From Nymphaea colorata (Eukaryota > Streptophyta > Magnoliopsida > Nymphaeales > Nymphaeaceae): a stretch of 64,000 bases of DNA. Below the pieces are notes generated by a model. The model made no database searches. It was not told the origin of the DNA and saw only the letters and a program-made list of their open reading frames with translations. Of the stretch, positions 23,913 through 38,619 are shown piece after piece (the first letter of the stretch is position 1; each line of letters starts with the position of its first letter). The position numbers and the translations under genes were made by a program. The DNA is taken from assembly GCF_008831285.2 (NCBI RefSeq), contig NC_045142.1, forward strand, positions 13,829,354 to 13,893,353, in the 5' to 3' direction.

Positions 23913-25753
23913 TTAAATCCGACTCGTATTGAGGGAACTATGCGATTTCAATCCCTTAAATCGTTCGTCATAGATGTAACATGAAGTTAAACTCATTAGA
24001 TTGGATACAAGGGATCGAACAAAAGCATTGGTCCATTTTGTATCCATATAAACTAGTGATTTTAGTCTTTTAAACCATTCATTGCAGACTTTATAACAAA
24101 CGAAACATTTAGATTGACCACAAGAGATCATATGAATGAGTTGAATGTCATTCATTTTCATACAAACTTGTGATTTCAGTCCTCTAAATCATTCAATGTG
24201 AATGCATCAACAGGTTAACCACATTCAATTAAATATGTGTGATCAAATGAATCAATTAAATCTCTCGGGCATTGATACGAACTTATGATTTAAATCTCTT
24301 AGATCAATCATTAGATATATAACTACATGTTCAACTCATTTGATTAACTGCAAGGGATCAACTAATGCGTAGATCACATTTGTATCCACGTGAACTTGTG
24401 ATTATATATCTAATGATTGATTTAAGAGATTTAAATCATAAGTTCGTATCAATGCCCGAGAGGTTTAATTCATTCATTTGATCACACATATTTAATTGAA
24501 TGTGGTTAACTTGTTGATGCATTCACATTGAATGATTTGTCGATTGTAATCACAAGTTTAAAAGAAAATTAATGAGATTCAAGTGATTGATTTGCTCATC
24601 GATATTTAATCTAATGTGTCTCACTTGTTATTACATCTATAATGAATGATTTAGTTGATTCAAATCACAAGTTCATATGTATATAAGTGGGATCTATGCA
24701 TTAGACTAAATCAGTCAATGTGAATGTAACAATAAGTTAACCACTTTCAATTAAATATGTGTGATCCAATGAATCAACTCATTAGATATGTAACTACAAG
24801 TTCAACTCATTGGATTAACTGCAATGGATCAAACTAATACTTAGATCCCATTTGTATCTATATGAACTTCTGATCGCAATCATTTAAATTATTCATTTTA
24901 GATGTAATAACAAGTGAAACACATTATATTTATTGTGATTGCGCAATCGAATCACTTGAATCCCATTCATTTTCCTTTAAAATTGTGATTTCAATGTACT
25001 AAATCATTCAATATGGATTAACAACGTCTTATCCACATTCAATTTAATGTGCATGATCAAATGAATCAATAAAATTCCACTATTATTGATACAAACTTGG
25101 GATTTCTTTCCCATAGATCATTCACTATTGATGTAACAACAAGTTCAACTGATTGGATTAACTACAAGGGATCGAACTAATGCATAGGTCCCACTTATAT
25201 ACATACGAATTGTGATTTGAATCAACTAAATCATTCATTATAGATGTAATAACAAGTGAGACACATTAGATTAAATATCGATGAGCAAATCAATCCCTTG
25301 AATCTCATTAATTTTCTTTAAACTTGTGATTACAATCGACAAATCATTCAATGTGAATGCATCAACAAGTTAACCACATTCAATTAAATATGTGTGATCA
25401 AATGAATGAATTAAATCTCTCGGGCATTGATACGAACTTATGATTTAAATCTCTTAGATCAATCATTAGATATATAACTACATGTTCAACTCATTTGATT
25501 AACTGCAAGGGATCAAACTAGTGTGCAGATCCCATTTGTATCCACGTGAACTTGTGATTGCAATCATTTAAACCATTCATTATAGATGCAATAACAAGTG
25601 GAACACATCATATTTAGTGTGATTGAGCAAATGAATAACCTGAATCTCATTCAATTTCATTTAAACATGTGATTTCAATCCACTAAATCATTTAATATGT
25701 ATTAAAAAAATGTTATACACATTTAATTTAATATGTGTGATCAAATCAAGCAC
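23913..25753. repeat. HOR unit H10 (1841 bp), first of a new sub-block
   Basis: Inverted block at 24403-24704. New sub-block markers: AATCCGACTCG, CAGTCCTCTAAATC, CAACAGGTTAACC, AATGCGTAGATCACATT and CTGATCGCAATC. The direct partner still has CATACGAATTGTG. Confidence 0.93.
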
Positions 25754-27595
25754 TTAAATCCGACTCGTATTGAGGGAACTATGCGATTTCAATCCCTTAA
25801 ATCGTTCGTCATAGATGTAACATGAAGTTAAACTCATTAGATTGGATACAAGGGATCGAACAAAAGCATTGGTCCATTTTGTATCCATATAAACTAGTGA
25901 TTTTAGTCTTTTAAACCATTCATTGCAGACTTTATAACAAACGAAACATATTAGATTAACCACAAGAGATCATATGAATGAGTTGAATGTCATTCATTTT
26001 CATACAAACTTGTGATTTCAGTCCTCTAAATCATTCAATGTGAATGCATCAACAGGTTAACCACATTCAATTAAATATGTGTGATCAAATGAATCAATTA
26101 AATCTCTCGGGCATTGATACGAACTTATGATTTAAATCTCTTAGATCAATCATTAGATATATAACTACATGTTCAACTCATTTGATTAACTGCAAGGGAT
26201 CGAACTAATGCGTAGATCACATTTGTATCCACGTGAACTTGTGATTATATATCTAATGATTGATTTAAGAGATTTAAATCATAAGTTCGTATCAATGCCC
26301 GAGAGGTTTAATTCATTCATTTGATCACACATATTTAATTGAATGTGGTTAACTTGTTGATGCATTCACATTGAATGATTTGTCGATTGTAATCACAAGT
26401 TTAAAAGAAAATTAATGAGATTCAAGTGATTGATTTGCTCATCGATATTTAATCTAATGTGTCTCACTTGTTATTACATCTATAATGAATGATTTAGTTG
26501 ATTCAAATCACAAGTTCATATGTATATAAGTGGGATCTATGCATTAGACTAAATCAGTCAATGTGAATGTAACAATAAGTTAACCACTTTCAATTAAATA
26601 TGTGTGATCCAATGAATCAACTCATTAGATATGTAACTACAAGTTCAACTCATTGGATTAACTGCAATGGATCAAACTAATACTTAGATCCCATTTGTAT
26701 CTATATGAACTTCTGATCGCAATCATTTAAATTATTCATTTTAGATGTAATAACAAGTGAAACACATTATATTTATTGTGATTGCGCAATCGAATCACTT
26801 GAATCCCATTCATTTTCCTTTAAAATTGTGATTTCAATGTACTAAATCATTCAATATGGATTAACAACGTCTTATCCACATTCAATTTAATGTGCATGAT
26901 CAAATGAATCAATAAAATTCCACTATTATTGATACAAACTTGGGATTTCTTTCCCATAGATCATTCACTATTGATGTAACAACAAGTTCAACTGATTGGA
27001 TTAACTACAAGGGATCGAACTAATGCATAGTCCCACTTATATACATATGAACTTGTGATTTGAATCAACTAAATCATTCATTATAGATGTAATAACAAGT
27101 GAGACACATTAGATTAAATATCGATGAGCAAATCAATCCCTTGAATCTCATTAATTTTCTTTAAACTTGTGATTACAATCGACAAATCATTCAATGTGAA
27201 TGCATCAACAAGTTAACCACATTCAATTAAATATGTGTGATCAAATGAATGAATTAAATCTCTCGGGCATTGATACGAACTTATGATTTAAATCTCTTAG
27301 ATCAATCATTAGATATATAACTACATGTTCAACTCATTTGATTAACTGCAAGGGATCAAACTAGTGTGCAGATCCCATTTGTATCCACGTGAACTTGTGA
27401 TTGCAATCATTAAACCATTCATTATAGATGCAATAACAAGTGGAACACATCATATTTAGTGTGATTGAGCAAATGAATAACCTGAATCTCATTCAATTTC
27501 ATTTAAACATGTGATTTCAATCCACTAAATCATTTAATATGTATTAAAAAAATGTTATACACATTTAATTTAATATGTGTGATCAAATCAAGCAC
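25754..27595. repeat. HOR unit H11 (1842 bp)
   Basis: Inverted block at 26246-26547, direct partner at 27021-27319. From this unit on both arms read CACTTATATACATATGAACT, so the arms agree where they differed in H0-H8. Confidence 0.94.
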
Positions 27596-29419
27596 TTAAA
27601 TCCGACTCGTATTGAGGGAACTATGCGATTTCAATCCCTTAAATCGTTCGTCATAGATGTAACATGAAGTTAAACTCATTAGATTGGATACAAGGGATCG
27701 AACAAAAGCATTGGTCCATTTTGTATCCATATAAACTAGTGATTTTAGTCTTTTAAACCATTCATTGCAGACTTTATAACAAACGAAACATATTAGATTA
27801 ACCACAAGAGATCATATGAATGAGTTGAATGTCATTCATTTTCATACAAACTTGTGATTTCAGTCCTCTAAATCATTCAATGTGAATGCATCAACAGGTT
27901 AACCACATTCAATTAAATATGTGTGATCAAATGAATCAATTAAATCTCTCGGGCATTGATACGAACTTATGATTTAAATCTCTTAGATCAATCATTAGAT
28001 ATATAACTACATGTTCAACTCATTTGATTAACTGCAAGGGATCGAACTAATGCGTAGATCACATTTGTATCCACGTGAACTTGTGATTATATATCTAATG
28101 ATTGATTTAAGAGATTTAAATCATAAGTTCGTATCAATGCCCGAGAGGTTTAATTCATTCATTTGATCACACATATTTAATTGAATGTGGTTAACTTGTT
28201 GATGCATTCACATTGAATGATTTGTCGATTGTAATCACAAGTTTAAAAGAAAATTAATGAGATTCAAGTGATTGATTTGCTCATCGATATTTAATCTAAT
28301 GTGTCTCACTTGTTATTCATCTATAATGAATGATTTAGTTGATTCAAATCACAAGTTCATATGTATATAAGTGGGATCTATGCATTAGACTAAATCAGTC
28401 AATGTGAATGTAACAATAAGTTAACCACTTTCAATTAAATATGTGTGATCCAATGAATCAACTCATTAGATATGTAACTACAAGTTCAACTCATTGGATT
28501 AACTGCAATGGATCAAACTAATACTTAGATCCCATTTGTATCTATATGAACTTCTGATCGCAATCATTTAAATTATTCATTTTAGATGTAATAACAAGTG
28601 AAACACATTATATTTATTGTGATTGCGCAATCGAATCACTTGAATCCCATTCATTTTCCTTTAAAATTGTGATTTCAATGACTAAATCATTCAATATGGA
28701 TTAACAACGTTTATCCACATTCAATTTAATGTGCATGATCAAATGAATCAAAAATTCCACTATTATTGATACAAACTTGGATTTCTTTCCCATAGATCAT
28801 TCACTATTGATGTAACAACAAGTTCAACTGATTGGATTAACTACAAGGGATCGAACTAATGCATAGTCCCACTTATATACATATGAACTTGTGATTTGAA
28901 TCAACTAAATCATTCATTATAGATGTAATAACAAGTGAGACACATTAGATTAAATATCGATGAGCAAATCAATCCTTGAATCTCATTAATTTTCTTTAAA
29001 CTTGTGATTACAATCGACAAATCATTCAATGTGAATGCATCAACAAGTTAACCACATTCAATTAAATATGTGATAATGAATTAAATCTCTCGGCATTGAT
29101 ACGAACTTATGATTTAAATCTCTTAGATCAATCATTAGATATATAACTACATGTTCAACTCATTTGATTAACTGCAAGGATCAAACTAGTGTGCAGATCC
29201 ATTTGTATCCACGTGAACTTGTGATTGCAATCATTAAACCATTCATTATAGATGCAATAACAAGTGGAACACATCATATTTAGTGTGATTGAGCAAATGA
29301 ATAACCTGAATCTCATTCAATTTCATTTAAACATGTGATTTCAATCCACTAAATCATTTAATATGTATTAAAAAAATGTTATACACATTTAATTTAATAT
29401 GTGTGATCAAATCAAGCAC
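27596..29419. repeat. HOR unit H12 (1824 bp, many small deletions)
   Basis: Inverted block at 28088-28388. Between about 28310 and 29210 there are many 1-2 base losses and one of ~8 bases (AATATGTGATAATGAATT near 29065). Two of them (TTATTCATCT; CAATGACTAAATC) recur in H15 or H16, so not all are likely to be errors. Confidence 0.92.
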
Positions 29420-31260
29420 TTAAATCCGACTCGTATTGAGGGAACTATGCGATTTCAATCCCTTAAATCGTTCGTCATAGATGTAACATGAAGTTAAACT
29501 CATTAGATTGGATACAAGGGATCGAACAAAAGCATTGGTCCATTTTGTATCCATATAAACTAGTGATTTTAGTCTTTTAAACCATTCATTGCAGACTTTA
29601 TAACAAACGAAACATATTAGATTAACCACAAGAGATCATATGAATGAGTTGAATGTCATTCATTTTCATACAAACTTGTGATTTCAGTCCTCTAAATCAT
29701 TCAATGTGAATGCATCAACAGGTTAACCACATTCAATTAAATATGTGTGATCAAATGAATCAATTAAATCTCTCGGGCATTGATACGAACTTATGATTTA
29801 AATCTCTTAGATCAATCATTAGATATATAACTACATGTTCAACTCATTTGATTAACTGCAAGGGATCGAACTAATGCGTAGATCACATTTGTATCCACGT
29901 GAACTTGTGATTATATATCTAATGATTGATTTAAGAGATTTAAATCATAAGTTCGTATCAATGCCCGAGAGGTTTAATTCATTCATTTGATCACACATAT
30001 TTAATTGAATGTGGTTAACTTGTTGATGCATTCACATTGAATGATTTGTCGATTGTAATCACAAGTTTAAAAGAAAATTAATGAGATTCAAGTGATTGAT
30101 TTGCTCATCGATATTTAATCTAATGTGTCTCACTTGTTATTACATCTATAATGAATGATTTAGTTGATTCAAATCACAAGTTCATATGTATATAAGTGGG
30201 ATCTATGCATTAGACTAAATCAGTCAATGTGAATGTAACAATAAGTTAACCACTTTCAATTAAATATGTGTGATCCAATGAATCAACTCATTAGATATGT
30301 AACTACAAGTTCAACTCATTGGATTAACTGCAATGGATCAAACTAATACTTAGATCCCATTTGTATCTATATGAACTTCTGATCGCAATCATTTAAATTA
30401 TTCATTTTAGATGTAATAACAAGTGAAACACATTATATTTATTGTGATTGCGCAATCGAATCACTTGAATCCCATTCATTTTCCTTTAAAATTGTGATTT
30501 CAATGCACTAAATCATTCAATATGGATTAACAACGTTTATCCACATTCAATTTAATATGCATGATCAAATGAATCAACAAAATTCCACTATTATTGATAC
30601 AAACTTGGGATTTCTTTCCCATAGATCATTCACTATTGATGTAACAACAAGTTCAACTGATTGGATTAACTACAAGGGATCGAACTAATGCATAGATCCC
30701 ACTTATATACATATGAACTTGTGATTTGAATCAACTAAATCATTCATTATAGATGTAATAACAAGTGAGACACATTAGATTAAATATCGATGAGCAAATC
30801 AATCCTTGAATCTCATTAATTTTCTTTAAACTTGTGATTACAATCGACAAATCATTCAATGTGAATGCATCAACAAGTTAACCACATTCAATTAAATATG
30901 TGTGATCAAATGAATGAATTAAATCTCTCGGGCATTGATACGAACTTATGATTTAAATCTCTTAGATCAATCATTAGATATATAACTACATGTTCAACTC
31001 ATTTGATTAACTGCAAGGGATCAAACTAGTGTGCAGATCCCATTTGTATCCACGTGAACTTGTGATTGCAATCATTTAAACCATTCATTATAGATGCAAT
31101 AACAAGTGGAACACATCATATTTAGTGTGATTGAGCAAATGAATAACCTGAATCTCATTCATTTCATTTAAACATGTGATTTCAATCCACTAAATCATTT
31201 AATATGTATTAAAAAAATGTTATACACATTTAATTTAATATGTGTGATCAAATCAAGCAC
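29420..31260. repeat. HOR unit H13 (1841 bp)
   Basis: Inverted block at 29912-30213. Private sites include CAATGCACTAAATC and AACGTTTATCC near 30505-30540, and TTAATATGCATGATC. It keeps CATAGATCCCAC, where its neighbours have CATAGTCCCAC. Confidence 0.94.
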
Positions 31261-33102
31261 TTAAATCCGACTCGTATTGAGGGAACTATGCGATTTCAAT
31301 CCCTTAAATCGTTCGTCATAGATGTAACATGAAGTTAAACTCATTAGATTGGATACAAGGGATCGAACAAAAGCATTGGTCCATTTTGTATCCATATAAA
31401 CTAGTGATTTTAGTCTTTTAAACCATTCATTGCAGACTTTATAACAAACGAAACATATTAGATTAACCACAAGAGATCATATGAATGAGTTGAATGTCAT
31501 TCATTTTCATACAAACTTGTGATTTCAGTCCTCTAAATCATTCAATGTGAATGCATCAACAGGTTAACCACATTCAATTAAATATGTGTGATCAAATGAA
31601 TCAATTAAATCTCTCGGGCATTGATACGAACTTATGATTTAAATCTCTTAGATCAATCATTAGATATATAACTACATGTTCAACTCATTTGATTAACTGC
31701 AAGGGATCGAACTAATGCGTAGATCACATTTGTATCCACGTGAACTTGTGATTATATATCTAATGATTGATTTAAGAGATTTAAATCATAAGTTCGTATC
31801 AATGCCCGAGAGGTTTAATTCATTCATTTGATCACACATATTTAATTGAATGTGGTTAACTTGTTGATGCATTCACATTGAATGATTTGTCGATTGTAAT
31901 CACAAGTTTAAAAGAAAATTAATGAGATTCAAGTGATTGATTTGCTCATCGATATTTAATCTAATGTGTCTCACTTGTTATTACATCTATAATGAATGAT
32001 TTAGTTGATTCAAATCACAAGTTCATATGTATATAAGTGGGATCTATGCATTAGACTAAATCAGTCAATGTGAATGTAACAATAAGTTAACCACTTTCAA
32101 TTAAATATGTGTGATCCAATGAATCAACTCATTAGATATGTAACTACAAGTTCAACTCATTGGATTAACTGCAATGGATCAAACTAATACTTAGATCCCA
32201 TTTGTATCTATATGAACTTCTGATCGCAATCATTTAAATTATTCATTTTAGATGTAATAACAAGTGAAACACATTATATTTATTGTGATTGCGCAATCGA
32301 ATCACTTGAATCCCATTCATTTTCCTTTAAAATTGTGATTTCAATGTACTAAATCATTCAATATGGATTAACAACGTCTTATCCACATTCAATTTAATGT
32401 GCATGATCAAATGAATCAACAAAATTCCACTATTATTGATACAAACTTGGGATTTCTTTCCCATAGATCATTCACTATTGATGTAACAACAAGTTCAACT
32501 GATTGGATTAACTACAAGGGATCGAACTAATGCATAGTCCCACTTATATACATATGAACTTGTGATTTGAATCAACTAAATCATTCATTATAGATGTAAT
32601 AACAAGTGAGACACATTAGATTAAATATCGATGAGCAAATCAATCCTTGAATCTCATTAATTTTCTTTAAACTTGTGATTACAATCGACAAATCATTCAA
32701 TGTGAATGCATCAACAAGTTAACCACATTCAATTAAATATGTGTGATCAAATGAATGAATTAAATCTCTCGGGCATTGATACGAACTTATGATTTAAATC
32801 TCTTAGATCAATCATTAGATATATAACTACATGTTCAACTCATTTGATTAACTGCAAGGGATCAAACTAGTGTGCAGATCCCATTTGTATCCACGTGAAC
32901 TTGTGATTGCAATCATTTAAACCATTCATTATAGATGCAATAACAAGTGGAACACATCATATTTAGTGTGATTGAGCAAATGAATAACCTGAATCTCATT
33001 CAATTTCATTTAAACATGTGATTTCAATCCACTAAATCATTTAATATGTATTAAAAAAATGTTATACACATTTAATTTAATATGTGTGATCAAATCAAGC
33101 AC
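31261..33102. repeat. HOR unit H14 (1842 bp)
   Basis: Inverted block at 31753-32054. A good representative of the H10-H17 sub-block. Carries the 12-bp GATTGCGCAATC palindrome at 32287-32298 and AATCAACAAAATTCC. Confidence 0.94.
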
Positions 33103-34942
33103 TTAAATCCGACTCGTATTGAGGGAACTATGCGATTTCAATCCCTTAAATCGTTCGTCATAGATGTAACATGAAGTTAAACTCATTAGATTGGATACAA
33201 GGGATCGAACAAAAGCATTGGTCCATTTTGTATCCATATAAACTAGTGATTTTAGTCTTTTAAACCATTCATTGCAGACTTTATAACAAACGAAACATAT
33301 TAGATTAACCACAAGAGATCATATGAATGAGTTGAATGTCATTCATTTTCATACAAACTTGTGATTTCAGTCCTCTAAATCATTCAATGTGAATGCATCA
33401 ACAGGTTAACCACATTCAATTAAATATGTGTGATCAAATGAATCAATTAAATCTCTCGGGCATTGATACGAACTTATGATTTAAATCTCTTAGATCAATC
33501 ATTAGATATATAACTACATGTTCAACTCATTTGATTAACTGCAAGGGATCGAACTAATGCGTAGATCACATTTGTATCCACGTGAACTTGTGATTATATA
33601 TCTAATGATTGATTTAAGAGATTTAAATCATAAGTTCGTATCAATGCCCGAGAGGTTTAATTCATTCATTTGATCACACATATTTAATTGAATGTGGTTA
33701 ACTTGTTGATGCATTCACATTGAATGATTTGTCGATTGTAATCACAAGTTTAAAAGAAAATTAATGAGATTCAAGTGATTGATTTGCTCATCGATATTTA
33801 ATCTAATGTGTCTCACTTGTTATTCATCTATAATGAATGATTTAGTTGATTCAAATCACAAGTTCATATGTATATAAGTGGGATCTATGCATTAGACTAA
33901 ATCAGTCAATGTGAATGTAACAATAAGTTAACCACTTTCAATTAAATATGTGTGATCCAATGAATCAACTCATTAGATATGTAACTACAAGTTCAACTCA
34001 TTGGATTAACTGCAATGGATCAAACTAATACTTAGATCCCATTTGTATCTATATGAACTTCTGATCGCAATCATTTAAATTATTCATTTTAGATGTAATA
34101 ACAAGTGAAACACATTATATTTATTGTGATTGCGCAATTGAATCACTTGAATCCCATTCATTTTCCTTTAAAATTGTGATTTCAATGTACTAAATCATTC
34201 AATATGGATTAACAACGTCTTATCCACATTCAATTTAATGTGCATGATCAAATGAATCAACAAAATTCCACTATTATTGATACAAACTTGGGATTTCTTT
34301 CCCATAGATCATTCACTATTGATGTAACAACAAGTTCAACTGATTGGATTAACTACAAGGGATCGAACTAATGCATAGTCCCACTTATATACATATGAAC
34401 TTGTGATTTGAATCAACTAAATCATTCATTATAGATGTAATAACAAGTGAGACACATTAGATTAAATATCGATGAGCAAATCAATCCTTGAATCTCATTA
34501 ATTTTCTTTAAACTTGTGATACAATCGACAAATCATTCAATGTGAATGCATCAACAAGTTAACCACATTCAATTAAATATGTGTGATCAAATGAATGAAT
34601 TAAATCTCTCGGGCATTGATACGAACTTATGATTTAAATCTCTTAGATCAATCATTAGATATATAACTACATGTTCAACTCATTTGATTAACTGCAAGGG
34701 ATCAAACTAGTGTGCAGATCCCATTTGTATCCACGTGAACTTGTGATTGCAATCATTTAAACCATTCATTATAGATGCAATAACAAGTGGAACACATCAT
34801 ATTTAGTGTGATTGAGCAAATGAATAACCTGAATCTCATTCAATTTCATTTAAACATGTGATTTCAATCCACTAAATCATTTAATATGTATTAAAAAAAT
34901 GTTATACACATTTAATTTAATATGTGTGATCAAATCAAGCAC
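33103..34942. repeat. HOR unit H15 (1840 bp)
   Basis: Inverted block at 33595-33895. First unit with GCGCAATTGAATC in place of GCGCAATCGAATC, a change kept to the right end of the array. Also has TTATTCATCT and GTGATACAATCG. Confidence 0.94.
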
Positions 34943-36781
34943 TTAAATCCGACTCGTATTGAGGGAACTATGCGATTTCAATCCCTTAAATCGTTCGTCA
35001 TAGATGTAACATGAAGTTAAACTCATTAGATTGGATACAAGGGATCGAACAAAAGCATTGGTCCATTTTGTATCCATATAAACTAGTGATTTTAGTCTTT
35101 TAAACCATTCATTGCAGACTTTATAACAAACGAAACATATTAGATTAACCACAAGAGATCATATGAATGAGTTGAATGTCATTCATTTTCATACAAACTT
35201 GTGATTTCAGTCCTCTAAATCATTCAATGTGAATGCATCAACAGGTTAACCACATTCAATTAAATATGTGTGATCAAATGAATCAATTAAATCTCTCGGG
35301 CATTGATACGAACTTATGATTTAAATCTCTTAGATCAATCATTAGATATATAACTACATGTTCAACTCATTTGATTAACTGCAAGGGATCGAACTAATGC
35401 GTAGATCACATTTGTATCCACGTGAACTTGTGATTATATATCTAATGATTGATTTAAGAGATTTAAATCATAAGTTCGTATCAATGCCCGAGAGGTTTAA
35501 TTCATTCATTTGATCACACATATTTAATTGAATGTGGTTAACTTGTTGATGCATTCACATTGAATGATTTGTCGATTGTAATCACAAGTTTAAAAGAAAA
35601 TTAATGAGATTCAAGTGATTGATTTGCTCATCGATATTTAATCTAATGTGTCTCACTTGTTATTCATCTATAATGAATGATTTAGTTGATTCAAATCACA
35701 AGTTCATATGTATATAAGTGGGATCTATGCATTAGACTAAATCAGTCAATGTGAATGTAACAATAAGTTAACCACTTTCAATTAAATATGTGTGATCCAA
35801 TGAATCAACTCATTAGATATGTAACTACAAGTTCAACTCATTGGATTAACTGCAATGGATCAAACTAATACTTAGATCCCATTTGTATCTATATGAACTT
35901 CTGATCGCAATCATTTAAATTATTCATTTTAGATGTAATAACAAGTGAAACACATTATATTTATTGTGATTGCGCAATTGAATCACTTGAATCCCATTCA
36001 TTTTCCTTTAAAATTGTGATTTCAATGACTAAATCATTCAATATGGATTAACAACGTCTTATCCACATTCAATTTAATGTGCATGATCAAATGAATCAAC
36101 AAAATTCCACTATTATTGATACAAACTTGGGATTTCTTTCCCATAGATCATTCACTATTGATGTAACAACAAGTTCAACTGATTGGATTAACTACAAGGG
36201 ATCGAACTAATGCATAGTCCCACTTATATACATATGAACTTGTGATTTGAATCAACTAAATCATTCATTATAGATGTAATAACAAGTGAGACACATTAGA
36301 TTAAATATCGATGAGCAAATCAATCCTTGAATCTCATTAATTTTCTTTAAACTTGTGATACAATCGACAAATCATTCAATGTGAATGCATCAACAAGTTA
36401 ACCACATTCAATTAAATATGTGTGATCAAATGAATGAATTAAATCTCTCGGGCATTGATACGAACTTATGATTTAAATCTCTTAGATCAATCATTAGATA
36501 TATAACTACATGTTCAACTCATTTGATTAACTGCAAGGGATCAAACTAATGTGCAGATCCCATTTGTATCCACGTGAACTTGTGATTGCAATCATTTAAA
36601 TCATTCATTATAGATGCAATAACAAGTGGAACACATCATATTTAGTGTGATTGAGCAAATGAATAACCTGAATCTCATTCAATTTCATTTAAACATGTGA
36701 TTTCAATCCACTAAATCATTTAATATGTATTAAAAAAATGTTATACACATTTAATTTAATATGTGTGATCAAATCAAGCAC
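34943..36781. repeat. HOR unit H16 (1839 bp)
   Basis: Inverted block at 35435-35735. Very close to H15, with a further 1-base loss at CAATGACTAAATC. Near its right end it gains CTAATGTGCAGATCCC in place of CTAGTGTGCAG, a marker continued through H26. Confidence 0.94.
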
Positions 36782-38619
36782 TTAAATCCGACTCGTATTG
36801 AGGGAACTATGCGATTTCAATCCCTTAAATCGTTCGTCATAGATGTAACATGAAGTTAAACTCATTAGATTGGATACAAGGGATCGAACAAAAGCATTGG
36901 TCCATTTTGTATCCATATAAACTAGTGATTTTAGTCTTTTAAACCATTCATTGCAGACTTTATAACAAACGAAACATATTAGATTAACCACAAGAGATCA
37001 TATGAATGAGTTGAATGTCATTCATTTTCATACAAACTTGTGATTTCAGTCCTCTAAATCATTCAATGTGAATGCATCAACAGGTTAACCACATTCAATT
37101 AAATATGTGTGATCAAATGAATCAATTAAATCTCTCGGGCATTGATACGAACTTATGATTTAAATCTCTTAGATCAATCATTAGATATATAACTACATGT
37201 TCAACTCATTTGATTAACTGCAAGGATCGAACTAATGCGTAGATCACATTTGTATCCACGTGAACTTGTGATTATATATCTAATGATTGATTTAAGAGAT
37301 TTAAATCATAAGTTCGTATCAATGCCCGAGAGGTTTAATTCATTCATTTGATCACACATATTTAATTGAATGTGGTTAACTTGTTGATGCATTCACATTG
37401 AATGATTTGTCGATTGTAATCACAAGTTTAAAAGAAAATTAATGAGATTCAAGTGATTGATTTGCTCATCGATATTTAATCTAATGTGTCTCACTTGTTA
37501 TTACATCTATAATGAATGATTTAGTTGATTCAAATCACAAGTTCATATGTATATAAGTGGGATCTATGCATTAGACTAAATCAGTCAATGTGAATGTAAC
37601 AATAAGTTAACCACTTTCAATTAAATATGTGTGATCCAATGAATCAACTCATTAGATATGTAACTACAAGTTCAACTCATTGGATTAACTGCAATGGATC
37701 AAACTAATACTTAGATCCCATTTGTATCTATATGAACTTCTGATCGCAATCATTTAAATTATTCATTTTAGATGTAATAACAAGTGAAACACATTATATT
37801 TATTGTGATTGCGCAATTGAATCACTTGAATCCCATTCATTTTCCTTTAAAATGTGATTTCAATGTACTAAATCATTCAATATGGATTAACAACGTCTTA
37901 TCCACATTCAATTTAATGTGCATGATCAAATGAATCACAAAATTCCACTATTATTGATACAAACTTGGGATTTCTTTCCCATAGATCATTCACTATTGAT
38001 GTAACAACAAGTTCACTGATTGGATTAACTACAAGGGATCGAACAAATGATAGTCCCACTTATATACATATGAACTTGTGATTTGAATCAACTAAATCAT
38101 TCATTATAGATGTAATAACAAGTGAGACACATTAGATTAAATATCGATGAGCAAATCAATACCTTGAATCTCATTAATTTTCTTTAAACTTGTGAGTACA
38201 ATCGACAAATCATTCAATGTGAATGCATCAACAAGTTAACCACATTCAATTAAATATGTGTGATCAAATGAATGAATTAAATCTCTCGGGCATTGATACG
38301 AACTTATGATTTAAATCTCTTAGATCAATCATTAGATATATAACTACATGTTCAACTCATTTGATTAACTGCAAGGGATCAAACTAATGTGCAGATCCCA
38401 TTTGTATCCACGTGAACTTGTGATTGCAATCATTTAAATCATTCATTATAGATGCAATAACAAGTGGAACACATCATATTTAGTGTGATTGAGCAAATGA
38501 ATAACCTGAATGTCATTCAATTTCATTTAAACATGTGATTTCAATCCACTAAATCATTTAATATGTATTAAAAAAATGTTATACACATTTAATTTAATAT
38601 GTGTGATCAAATCAAGCAC
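36782..38619. repeat. HOR unit H17 (1838 bp), transition unit
   Basis: Inverted block at 37273-37574. The left part is of H10-H16 type. The right part has H18-type markers: AATACCTTGAATC, TTGTGAGTACAATCG, CAAGTTCACTGATTGG and CTGAATGTCATTC. It therefore marks the sub-block boundary inside one unit. Confidence 0.93.
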
